NCBI GenBank assembly: GCA_020631735.1
Contig: CM036197.1
Location: forward strand, 46,733,880-46,797,879
Reading direction: 5' to 3'
Source of the DNA: Saccharum officinarum
Lineage: Eukaryota > Streptophyta > Magnoliopsida > Poales > Poaceae
Length of the DNA stretch: 64,000 bases
Under the pieces are notes generated by a model that saw nothing but the letters and a program-made list of their open reading frames with translations, ran no database searches and was not told the DNA's origin. Shown in pieces: positions 21,673 to 34,252 of this stretch. A program made the position numbers and the translations under genes. Each line of letters starts with the position of its first letter. The stretch's first letter is position 1.

Positions 21673-24600
21673 ATCTCTCTATTTTTGGTAATTGATGACA
21701 ACTCTACAAAGATATGAAAATTAGCTCTTTTCAAGCTAGCACTTCACACAAGTGTAAATTGCTAACTTGATTTGGATTTTATGCTACTTATCCAACATTT
21801 ATGCTCTATGACAAGATTTGGATAAGCACCATAAAACCCGACTTGGTAGTGATAACTCCCCCTACATATGTGCTCAAATAGTTTGGTTTCTAGCTTGCAC
21901 ATATGCATAAATATGAAATTTGTGAGAGTGTTACCACTACTAAGTGATGCTAAGGTGTATAGAATAACCTTTGAAGCGTGATATCAATCGGAGTTGTATT
22001 TTAAACACCATCCTTAGCATCATGAGTAGCTAGACAACATAAACACTAGAAACCCCGTGAGATCAACATTATAAGCAAGGTTCTAGTACCACGTGTGAAA
22101 ACACAAGTCTAGCTACCATCCTATGCATGCTAGTTTTCATTTCATCATTCAAGTTTTATAACTAGCATACACCACACAAGCATGCATATTGAATTTAAAA
22201 ACTTATGCAATGCAAGCAAACACATGAATATGCACATACCAAATGCAAACAACCAAGTTCATGAGCTTGCTCCCCCCTACTTGTGTGTTTCTTTTGTCCA
22301 AGAATTTTGATCCCCTTACATTCTTTAATGTTGCTCCCTCTTTGTCTATGTCCATGTCCAACATCATCTATCTCTCCACATTGATCATATCTTGTTCCAA
22401 CTTCATATCTTTGTACAACCTCTCCCCCTTTATCATCAATTTCCATAAAAGGTGAGCATCTTATTGATACAAAGGATTGCATTGGGGTAGATGGTTGACA
22501 CTTGACTCTTGCATTTTTTATGGACACCACCACAAATGTTGGAATGACGTCACTTGTAGTAGCCCTTGAGATACCTCAAATAGGACATTTGGCCTTGATA
22601 CCAATCAGTGGGGCACCTCCTCCTATGTCATAGCATGGGTTATTCACTTGATAATCTTGAGCACTTGTAGATGAGGGAACTTGCTTCACTTGATGATCAC
22701 TTAAATTTGAGGATCACTTGTGGAACCATCTTCTTGCATGATTGATACCACGTGTAGGAATACCACGTGTAAGAATGTGATACCACTTGGAGGAATTTTC
22801 AAGCATGGAACCAATTGTTTGCTATCTTGAACATTTGCTATCTTGATGAGTTCCACTTGTAGGATATCACTTGAAGCTTGATCTAGACATCACTAGTGAA
22901 TACCATTTGAAATGTCATTTGAGCCTAGATACCACTTGAAAAACTAGATTTTCATTTGCATTGTTGTCTTATGTTTGTACTCTTTGTCACTTGTCATGAG
23001 CTTCTAAGTTGACTTGAACTAAATTGATTTGCCTAAGCTTCCAAGTCTAGTTTAAACTAATGACAAGATTCTTCACATCTCTTACAAGGGTTATCTTGCC
23101 AATGTTGTACTTGTCACTTGTTAGCAATCCAAATTGAATCAAGTGCTTGGGTTCACTAGCTCATGAACAAACTCATATACTAACCACTAGACCAATTAAT
23201 CATTCAAACAATAGTGATAGGCTATGAATTTCAAAACTTTTATTTTTCATGCATGATCCTAATAAGTATGTACTATATGCACTAACCGCATACTAGTAAG
23301 GGATGAAATGATCATGCACATTACAATGATATCTTTGCTATCTTAGAGTAGAGGATATTCACATAGATTCCAATTTATTACTCCAAAAGCAATGTGAAGT
23401 CTAATTTATGGCTTGATGAAGACCAATCATCATAGATGGAGTCTATTCTTCACCCATATGATTTAAGAACCACTAAAGATCAAGTGCACTACCATGATGT
23501 GGTTGACTTGCTTCTTCTTTTGATCAATGCTTGCATGAGAGAACTAATTGTGAGAATATCACTTCAATTGTCATGACTAGCTCTCTTTTGAATGTTGCTT
23601 GCTTTTCTTGTTCAATCCTTTTGATTGCTTCAACTAAGCATCTCAAATGTTCCTCGGATCACCACTTCTATTTTAGCCTTACAAGTACCACACTTGGTTT
23701 ACCCACACATTGGGCGGCAAGCCCCTACACTAGGGAGAAGTGACCTCTCTCCAAAGAACCATTCTTCATACTCACTTAAAATGAATTTGTTGATTGATCC
23801 AAGTGATAGACTTGATTTGATGAGTAACCTTGAATTCTTCTTTAAGTTCTTTTTCTTTCTACTTGTTTAAATCCTTTTCTTCCAACCAAATAATTTCCAA
23901 TAGTCACTAGAACTTAAACTTCATCTTCATCTTGAGTTTGATCGTGATCTTCAATTTGAGTACCAAATGTGTGCCAAATATACTCCGCAATCAAATGACC
24001 TTGTACTCATTACTTGTCATGCTTTCAGATCATTTTAAAAAAACTTAGGTACCTCAAACACTTGTAAACATGATTCCAACTTGAGGACCTTTCAATCAAA
24101 GTGACTCTAAATATATCCAATAAATGACATTTTTCTAGCAGATTTTATACCCTTCAAAGAAAAATTTATATCTCCCAATGTACAGATCTAAATACCACGA
24201 AATTTGGTGAAGATGTGGTTTACTAAGTTATCTAGTAGCTGTAAACATTTGAGCTTCATTTGACTTCTGGGTTACTATCAGATTTCAATTCTTTCACCAC
24301 TGCTACATGCTGAAAACTGCTGCACTATAGCTGACAAGATCTACTCTAAAACCAAAGTATTTCTTATCCAATTCTCATGAAATTTGTAAACAATCTTATA
24401 TCATAAGTCTAGAGCATGCATACCAAATCTCAAGCCAATCCAAATAGATTTGATCACTCAAATATGGCTAAGATCGTAACTCACTCAGATTTTGCAATAT
24501 AGGACAGATTTCAGCCAATTGAGCTACACCTCTTCAAAATGAATCAAACTTGAAACTAACTTGATTGAATACTTTCAAAAGACATATATTCATTCAATTC

Positions 24601-25928
24601 ACTTACTAAAAGTTATCTCATAAATTTATCCAACTCAAATCAATCCAAACTTGATTACTAAGCATTTATCCATTCAATCAACTTATAGCAAGCAACATTA
24701 CATATTTATCTAATTCAATCAACTCATACGTACCCAAATGAAATGATCAACAAGAGATATACCTTGGTTAGCTCATGATCATCCAATAGCAAGTTTCAAC
24801 TCAAATAATTTGTAAGCCATCAAATAATTCCAATGAATCACCCACAACTTGAATATGACACTTGTATATTGTAGCACATTTGGACTTCACTAATTCTTGA
24901 CTTGGCATTGGGATAGGATTTCATTAAGCTTCAATACTTGACTCGACAAATAATGATCAATATGAAATAAATTTGAGTCAAGCCTCCAATGCCATGGTAC
25001 CTACACGCATTCATCCACTTTTTGATGGTATCCAAACTAGTTTGGGTCATCTAAAGTTAGGAGCAACATACTTAGGCATCACTTTAGTATAGATAGCGGG
25101 ATGTTTTGCAATTGCAACCAATAAGGTACCATTGCCATCCTTTCTAAACACAATATTATCATCAATTGAAATGGGCTTAGAATTATTACCTAGGGGAAAT
25201 GAATGAGCCGTGTGTCCCCTTTTCTAGTATGAGTAGCAAACTCTCTTTGATTGAGCCTTTTCTTCCTTGCTCATGTGTTGCTTCTCATTGCCTTGCCTCT
25301 CATGAGTTGCTTGAGCCTTCTCAAGCTTGGTAGGACACTTCGAGGTAAAGTGTCATGTATCTCCACACTTGAAGCACTTGATGTGAGCCAAATCTCTCTT
25401 CTCAATTTGATTCTTGCTCATCATCTTGGCATCTTGATCTAGCATTGGATGTCTTGCCTTTCCACCCCTTCTTGTTTTCTTCTTCTTCATCATCAAGTCA
25501 CCATCATATTCATGGTTGATCTTGATTTGAACTTAGGGCTTCTTCTTTTCATCTTGTGGCCTCATCTTTAGCTTCTTGGTTGGGCAAGATTTGGCAAGGT
25601 GACCCATCTCATGGCATTTGAAGCACACGAAATGAGATAGCTTCTTTTGTTCTTGCTTCTTCATTTTCTTGCCCTTGCTCTTGTTGAAGCCGATGCCACT
25701 CTTGTCACCAAAGTTTCTTCAAGTCCTCATTATATGATCAAAGGTGACTTTTGAGTTGTAGCACCTCTCTATCTTGTTGCTCAATTTCTTCACTTCTTTT
25801 TTGAGCTCATTGTTCTCCTTCAAAATGTTAGTCTCACAAGACATAGAAGTAGAACAAGCATCTATATGTGAAGAGCATGGCATATCTAATAAATCATCAC
25901 AAGAGGTGGATACATGTTTCTTGCCTAT
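21673..25928 (-). pseudogene. gag: SIRE/Maximus internal region, left part (copy 1): gag 3' half and non-coding tail
   Basis: On the minus strand the right end reads a coiled-coil-like stretch (NNELKKEVKKLSNKIERC), then an intact zinc knuckle CFKCHEMGHLAKSC (25584-25625). A second knuckle, CFKCGDT-stop-HFTSKC (25335-25376), is broken by a stop. A third decayed knuckle follows (CYSY-stop-KRGHTAHSF, about 25200-25243). Next comes a tail with KDGNGTLLVAIAKHPAIY and MPKYVAPNFR, as in SIRE/Maximus gag. From about 25050 leftward to the LTR I see no protease, integrase or RT domain, only AT-rich non-coding DNA. The 5' half of gag is absent from this copy because contig 2 ends first. Confidence 0.75.
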
Positions 25929-28900
25929 TGTTGATATTTATTAACGCACACAAAAAAGGATCCGCAAGCGCACGTATATCGGTGAGCATTTCACCCGGGA
26001 GATATTTTTAGAGTATCGTATTTGTTTGTCCACAAGGAGAAAGTGTGCCATGACTAACCTAAATCTATACTTAACCCTTGGGCCGCACTACAAGGTAGCG
26101 AAGATATAAGTGATTAGAGAAGATTACGACGATAGTCTGGTTCCAACCTATGGTAAGCTATGAAACTATTGGTCTATGGGGACATACCGATGAAAAAGAG
26201 ACCACAGAGGATGCTTAACCAGGGCACTTAATCCTACCAATCCTTCTAACGGGATGTGGGGTACAAAGGAAGCAACAGGATTGTCACGTACTGCGCTACT
26301 ACCACGGATCCGGCTAGATAGGGGATATCTACGAGTATCTCTAGCCTAAGCACCACGCTTACACTACAGACGATTACCCTACCCTCTACCATGGAAGAGA
26401 ATAAAGTAAACCCATAAACCATAGAACAATAATAACAATGTACTTACTTAGTATTAGAAGTTGAATTATCGAAGAATCCTAGAACCAAGCCTCGGATTAG
26501 GAGACTTGATCCCGCAGGTACAAGCCAGAGAGGAGACACCGACATGCCGGGCTTCCTCCAACTCATTCCTCCACTCTAACTCTCTCAATCTAGAAGAAGA
26601 ACTCTAATCTCACATGGAGACTACAAAGCTAATCTCTCTTATGTGTGCCCTAAGAGATAGATCTATTCAAGGGACCCCTCTTAGCTGATCCTAACTAGAA
26701 ATAATGAATTAGGCTTTCTAGGGATTGCTCCTCCAGGGGCCAGGGGCCTTGCTTATATAGCCCTCTAGGAAGCACCACAACCCTCAAATCAAACCTACCT
26801 TGATCTACGATTATTATTGATCATCAAAAGCGGTGGAGGCAGGATCTAGGAGGTTGCTCCTGATTGGCTCCGCAGGTGGGGCGGGCGCCCCACTTTCGGG
26901 CCCGTTTTGCCCGGTTTGTTTCTAGAGTCTTCTCGTATCTTCTAGATTAGAGAAAAGTTTTGTGTGGCCCACTTGTCTCTATGTAAACCCGACATGTGGG
27001 CCATCCTTGGTTCTTTTTACCTGACACCCTGCAGAAACAAATATTTACCAAAACTCATGGAATTATGTCAGTAAACCCCCTATATCTAAGTGGTAATTAT
27101 TGTTTAGTCCTTTTTCATGCTATGTTGACGGTTAAATTGACACTTATCTATCGTCAACAACTCATCCAAGCTTACCCTTTGCTCATCCCTGAACAAAGAT
27201 AAACTCAGTGATGGATCAGGAGTTGCTACAATGCTTTCACGCCTCAAAAGTATACATGCGTTCAAACAAGAACTCTCCTCTAGATTAGAGTCAACTATTC
27301 TGACTTTCAAACTTACCCATATTACCTTTTACCATGGGGCTTGTAGCCATCACTTGGGTCTTGAGCAGTTGAAAGACAGAACGGTCAAGTTAAGCGCTAT
27401 GTCTCAACCTCTTTGATCAACCATTATTCCAGAATTTTGCAGGGTTTTCAAATAAAACTCAGAGATTCCTGTGTATGACCCTTTCACGTCTCTCCTTTAT
27501 GGTATTTCTAGATCCTCACCAAGGCACTAATGGTGCATGCCTTCTCTCTTCTTTCAAAATATATGGTATTTTTGGCATAAGGCATAGTAACATTATACCT
27601 TCTCTCTCTCACCCTACTTCTAATAGGTCTATCTAGAGCTCATAGGTGGGAGACAAGGAATCTATATTTGCAAACATTTATTGCATAGTCAGACACATGA
27701 ATCCAGAGGGACAAGTCCGGCCATACAGTCAAATCAAGATGTGCATGTGTATGATCCTAAATATGGGCTGAGTGGATATGTATATAGTAGTAATGATGGT
27801 GGATGTAAATGGAAATGAAGGGTAGAGGAAAAATGGTGAATATCTATTTTTACTTTTGCTCCTTGAAAGAAATTTATACCTCTCTTAAACTTTGAAGAAC
27901 TTGCTGAGAACTTGGGTTGCTGAAAAATCTCTCATAATTAGGACTCTTGTCCTTTTATTCTCTCTTTATTTTTTCTTTCTCACCTTTTCTATTTTTAAGG
28001 AACTGAATATGATGGAATATTTCCCAAGTATCTTTTTATAGATAAGGGATAGCAATAGAAATGTTGGAGCTTATAACAAAAGGGGCTAGCAATGGATAAA
28101 GGGTTCTGTTCACTCCCAGTATAGGAGCAGAACAACTTGTTGGGTTGTGTCTAATGGAAAATATTTAAATGCATACCTCCAGGGTAGAAGCAACATAAGT
28201 AGGTGGAGTGCACGTGAATCTTGATTTCAACTGCATGACTAATCCCCTAGGGTCAACACAGACTGACCACACTCAATGCTTACAAGCAGCTAAGCTAACA
28301 AGTGAAAGTCTTTCCTAATCTAGTAAGCATGTATATATAGCTATGGTAGGAATTAAACTCTCGTCATACATGAACTCATCATGCAGAATTTTTAATTTTC
28401 AAAGATAAATTCTCCAGAACTCTAGTATCTCTAGGAGCATGATAAACAACAGCTCAAAACCTTCCCATATCATATCGCCAACTACCTAGACTTAGATCAA
28501 GCTAGATCTTCGCTACCCATGAATTTCAGGTTCAGAGTAAATCTTAGATTAAAATAGTTGTGTCTAACACTCAGGAGAGTTCGAGGTTGAAAACTAGGTA
28601 CTTGAAAGGAATTACGATAGAGCAACTATTCATCATTTTCATGCAAGAGATTATTCGAGATTCTTCTTTTATTAACAACTTCTTTAAGAACAAAGACAAG
28701 CAAACTAGACACACTCTTTTTATTTTCTTTCTATTATTTTAGAACATTATTATTACTAAATAAGAAAACTCATAAAGAATAAGGTAAAACTGAGAGAAGA
28801 AAATACTTAGCTAGATACATAGGGGTGCTTTCCCCAAGCTGGATGTTGACGTAGTCGTTCAATCTTATAAAGTAGCAAACTGATAGCGGGATGTTGATGA

Positions 28901-30593
28901 TTGTTGAGACAGTGCTCCACCAGTGGATAGAACATCCACTTACTTGTTGGCACTTCTTGGTCCTTCAAATCCTGTGAAACTCAAATAGACAACAAAACTT
29001 GTAGAATAGATTAAGCGTTAGTGGTTGGCCACTCAAGCCTTAATTGTCCAGAGTTTTTAAGATTGTTCTTGATTCTTTTAAGCAGAGTTTCAACAGGATT
29101 TCTCTCAAATACTTTTTATATTTTTATAATGCAGAGAAAGTCTAACAAGATGAATGCATATTTATTTTTATTTTATACCACCACAGTGAATATTATTATG
29201 GGTCCTTACATGTCACAAAATTATTCATATGGGGCTTATAATTCATGATGCAGCAAAGCAAATATATATTTATTTTATTTTCTAATGCAATGCTAATGCA
29301 GAAAAGTAAACATGCTAAAAAGAAAAATGATTATGCAAATGCTCGGAAGTAAATATGCAAAAAGGAAAACTGATTTAATGATGAAAAAGGATAAATATGG
29401 ATAACTACCGATTTTACCTTTCGGCAAGGGTTCAGTGTTTTTAGGTCCTCTGAACAGGACCACTTACCATGTTCATTCTGTAGGTGCACCATCTGGTTCC
29501 ATAGTAGAGACCTTGATAGCTTGCACCTCTTAAGATGGTGTCACCCATGTTCCTTGCCCTTCCAGCAGTTTGAAGTGAAGTACTAGTTATGAAAATTGGC
29601 AGCATCTTGCTCATTATACATGTTTGTAGGTCTAGGATCTTCACTTGTAGGATTCTTGGAGAGTTGACAAGCTCCTCTACTGTTGTGTTCAAAGTGGGTC
29701 CTGCTCATAGAGACAAGGCAGAGATCAAGTGTAAGGGCTCTGTTGGTGGAAAACACCAACAAAACCAAAAGTTTATTCTTCTCTAACCTTAGACATATTA
29801 AGCAAGATAAAGTTGATGTTTATGTGTTTTGCTTGAACTTGACATGGGTGATAGGATCAAACAATGAGCATGAATATAGCATTAAATCAATTGGGTAGAT
29901 CAAATTTTTAACCTTATAGAAGGATAGTCTATCTATGCATATTGTGTAATGATTTCATGATTATGAGTAGTTATGACTATCAACTTCCAAAGAAAAGATG
30001 TGCAATCATTTTAGATTATTGAGTTAAGATTATAAGATCAAGAAAGTGGTGACAGGAACAAAGATTAGAGAACTAAGCATGTTGAGTTAATTAGGTTGGG
30101 TCAAATGAGGTTGTAACTCAAACATGGTTGGTTCTTATTTATGTGTATACCAGCATCAAGGAAATGATTTTAATGTGATGATCACTAACCTTAGGATGTT
30201 ACCTTTAATGTTGGAGCGTGCTGGCACTATAACACCTTATGGAAGCTTTCCTTCATTGGTCGTTCTTGTTCTTTTGCTCATGCGCCAATGTCTTCTCTAT
30301 TGCACTCCTTCTTTCTTACATTTAGTAATGCCATGTTTCGTTCTCTCTTCAATTTGTGCTTGAACCGTTAGCTCTTCTTATTATTTTATTCCTGCGAATC
30401 ATTAGTGGACACACATACCCAAAGGAGTATACAAGTAATGATAGGGGCATTGTTGTCACAAAGCTAAGGGTCAGTTTCTATGCTATAGAAGAATGTATTT
30501 CAACATACTAGCACAGAGACATTCACTATTACTTCTTTCTAGAGGATTTGATTTTATTTTATTATTTGATTATCATATATAGGCATTATAAAA
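25929..30593 (-). mobile_element. Partial LTR retrotransposon (copy 1), cut by the assembly gap
   Basis: It starts with a complete LTR (25929-27159, ends TGTTGA...TCAACA), preceded by CCTAT, the target duplication seen intact around the second copy. The remaining 3.4 kb is the 3' internal part of the element. It has no recognisable coding domain and stops at the N gap. The complete version is 38508-46893. Confidence 0.85.
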
Positions 30594-30693
30594 NNNNNNN
30601 NNNNNNNNNNNNNNNNNNNNNNNNNNNNNNNNNNNNNNNNNNNNNNNNNNNNNNNNNNNNNNNNNNNNNNNNNNNNNNNNNNNNNNNNNNNNN
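30594..30693. other. Assembly gap (100 N)
   Basis: Exactly 100 N joining contigs 2 and 3. The sequence left of the gap (…AGGCATTATAAAA) recurs at 43174 and continues there without interruption. The sequence right of the gap recurs at 18109 and has a natural left continuation there. Confidence 0.98.
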
Positions 30694-30753
30694 TGTCCGT
30701 TGTACTACAGAGCAATGGTCGCAGATTCTGAAATGTTCAATGACTTGACACTT

Positions 30754-31541
30754 GATGAAACCCCAATGCGAAGGCCAAATATTTCTGAAATCAGAATGCC
30801 ATTAGACCATTATCTGAGAAAATCATCTATTCAATGAAGACCAACGACTGATGAAAGCCCAAAAGCCATTTGAGAGATGTGATAGCGAAGGCCAAATATT
30901 TTATAAAGCCACTGACTGATGAAAAACCATTGACTAATGAGATCCATTGACTAGTGAGAGCCACTAACTAGAAGGTCACTGCTGATTGATGAAGACCATT
31001 GATTGATGAAGTCCACTGAGTAACAAAGGCTGCTAATTGATTAAAACCACTATCTGACAAAATCTTCTGATTGATGAAGACCACTGACTAACAAAGACCA
31101 CTACTAATGATGGCTCCTGGTTGATGATAACCAATGATAGATGAAGATCACTGACTGTAAGATCTACTAACCGGTGAAGGCCACTGACTAACGAAGACCA
31201 CTGACTAACGAAGGTTGTTGACTGATGATAACCAATGATAGATGAAGACTAATGACAAATGAGATCTACTGACTGGTGAAGGCCACTGACTAACGGAGAC
31301 TGTTGACTGATGATAACCAATGATATATGAAGACCACTGACTGATGAGATCTACTGACTAGTGAAGGTCACTTACTAACGAAACCATCGACTGGTGAAGA
31401 CCATTGGGGTATCTGATAAAGGTTGAATATTTCATGAGAACCGTTGATTGATAGAGAGTGCTGACTGATGCAAACTCAAGGGCATTGGACAGATATGTGA
31501 CGAAGGCTAAACACTTAATGGAAACCGTTGACTAATGGAGA
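30754..31541. repeat. Minisatellite of ~18-24 bp CCACTGACTGATGAAGA units (copy 2)
   Basis: This is the same array as at 18170-18960 with a handful of single-base indels. Indels are densest in the first ~150 bases after the gap, which fits low coverage at a contig end. Confidence 0.8.
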
Positions 31542-31964
31542 CTGATTTTGACTTGAGAAGGGGAAAACATGCATGCAATAAGGCAAATATACTTTATGGG
31601 AGGGTAAAAGATACTTACAATGATGGTGACTGCACGTTAGTAATAGTAAATAGATTCTATAAATAAAATAAAAAGTGTTTTTAGTTAGCCGGTTAGGGCT
31701 GAGCATGTATAGCTGGTCAGACCATGCTTTGGAGTAGCAAAGGGTTGTGATAGCTTTTCTAGTCACCTTGGTGACTTGCTGTGCGCAAAGGTTGGTTTTT
31801 GAAAAATTGCATTGAGAGGCGAAGGCAAAATCAAGAATGTGACAAAATAAATCATAAGAGCAAAAATTATTAGGCATTATAGTCTAGTGAGAAAATACTC
31901 ACTTGTGCTAGTTTGGTTCTTGCACGAAGATACTTTCAACATGTATGAAATAATAGTAATTGGT

Positions 31965-34252
31965 TGTAGTGTCGAGATGGCAGACTAGAGGGGGTAAATA
32001 GTCCTTTCTAAAATTAATTATGTCAACTAACCGAAATAAATACAAAATTAAAACTATCGGTCTAGCCAAGACTACACCCCTCTATCTATGTTTACAAGCA
32101 CCTTATAAAGATCCTAATTAAGCAACAAATGTGACAGGCTAGCTAGAGCTCACCTAATCAATTCTAGAGCAAGCTCACACAAATCTATGCACTAGTACTT
32201 TGGCAACCGAGGGAGCTCCTACACAACTAGTGATGCAAAAGCATAAAGCACCTAAACTCACTAGCAATGCCCAATAACAAGGCTACACATGCCAAATTAG
32301 ACAGCGCAAATTACTTAGCTATACAAACTAAGCAATGTGACTAACAAGGTTACTAAAACCAAATTAGCCACGCAAAGGAGCTACTTCTAGCTACACAAGC
32401 AACAAGGTAACTAGCAAGTTACACAAGCAAAACTAATTACAAGAGCAACTACACAAGCACAATGTATATGAAAGTAAATACAAGCTTGTGTAATAGGGAT
32501 GCAAACCAATCGGAATACAAGGATGACACGATGATTTTTCTCTCGAGGTTCACGTGCTTGCCAACACGCTAGTCCCCGTTGTGTCGACCGCTCACTTGGT
32601 GGTTCGGTGGCTAATTGGCATTATCCATCAAGCCTGCACGTAGGGCACCGCAAGAACCTACCCACAAGTGAGGACAGCTTAATGACATATTTTACTAGAG
32701 TTGCCCTTCGTGGCTCCCGCGTGGCGAGCATAATGCCCCTCACAAAGCTCTTCTCCGCGGCACCGCACAAGCTTCTTACGGGCTTCGACATAGATCATGC
32801 CACCAAGCCATCTAGGAGGTGGTAGCCTCCAAGTGTAACAAGCACCACCGGCTTGCAACTCGATAACCTAGTGCCACTCGATGCAACCTCACGATGCAAT
32901 GCACTAGAATCACACTCACTCGCAATCGGATCACACTCTTGCAAGCACAAGCGAGTCAGAGGGCTCCCAAGCACTCCCTAAGCATGGACACTCAGTTCCA
33001 AGGATGCTCAACTAGTCAAATGCCCAAGCTCCACCTCTATTTATAGCCCTCAAGCCAAATAGAGCCGTTGGAGCAAAGCTGCACTTTCTGTGAGAGCACC
33101 GGACACGGTGGCGGTGGCACCGCCCTAGGGGTGGCAGTGCCCCAAATGATCACTTCCCAATGGCTAGAAAACTAGTCGTTGGTCACCGAATAGGGGTGGC
33201 TGTGGCACCACCCTAGGGGTGGCGGTGACCACCCGGCCAACACCCCTGAAATCCTCAGCCTCTGGATAAAAGGGGCGGTGCACGCCATCACCATGGCGGT
33301 GACCAGGCGGTGCACCGCCATGCCCATGGCGGTGTACACCGTCACGTCCAGTGACAACCTTTCTACTGCCCTTCGAAACCAAGTCCAAGTGGACACCGCC
33401 ACGGGGTTGGCAGTGCACCGGACAGGGGGTGGTGGTGCCACCCAGGCAGCACCCCGAGCCTGGTTTTGCCTCCTCTTCTTTTCCAACTTCTTCACCTTTG
33501 TAAATGTGATAACACTACCAAATGATCACCACCATGTGCACGTGTGTTAGCTTTTCATAAATATTTTTCTAAAGGATTAGCACTCTTTTCACCACGCCAC
33601 TCGATCCTAACACGTATGCAAAGTTAGATCGCTCAAGTGGCACTAGATGACCGATATGCAAACAAGTTTACCCCTCTTGATAGTATAGCCATCTATCCTA
33701 AACCCGGTCATCAACTTCTCTACACACCTATAACCGGTGAAATGGAAATCCCTACAAATATACCTTTGCCTTGCGCATTTTATTCCATCTCCTCCAATGT
33801 CGATGCTACACATGCACCAACACGATCAACAATGATATGATCCACTTCATATCATCATATGATCATATTGGTTCATCGATCTTGACTTCACTTGCTCTTT
33901 ACCATTACGTCGGTCCATCGGCGCCAAGTCTTGCTCAAGCTTCACCATCACACGCGGTCCCTCGCTTCAAAGCCTCCGACTTGTCCTTCACACTTGCAAC
34001 GGGTCCATCAAGCCAAGTCATGTCTTGATCTTCTCCACCTTGATCACATGACTAATGTCATATCTCATGTGCAATGAGCTCCTTCATCAACACATGTGTA
34101 AGCTTTGAACATTTTTGAGGCATCTTCACCGTCATGGCATATGTTGCTTACACACATGTACCTGTGGACTAATCTCCTGTGTATCTCACATAAACACAAT
34201 TAGTCCACCTAAGGTTGTCACTCAATTACCAAAACCAAACAAGGACCTTTCA
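31965..34252 (-). mobile_element. SIRE/Maximus 3' LTR, minus strand (copy 2)
   Basis: 2288 bases, one base shorter than the copy at 19384-21672. The minus-strand start TGAAAGGTCCTTGTTTGG is at 34252. The adjacent internal purine-rich stretch (minus strand AAAAATAGAGAGAT) is the candidate polypurine tract. Confidence 0.9.

Larger units (their letters stand above)
18109..30593. repeat. First copy of a 12.5 kb near-identical direct repeat (probable assembly overlap)
   Basis: This 12485-base segment recurs at 30694-43174 (12481 bases). It contains the minisatellite array, a SIRE LTR, the left part of the SIRE internal region and the start of the inserted LTR element. It ends exactly at the N gap, and the second copy starts exactly after the gap. 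Differences seen by eye are mostly single-base indels, with more substitutions toward the right end. The pattern fits two overlapping contigs, or two haplotypes, placed side by side. Confidence 0.9.
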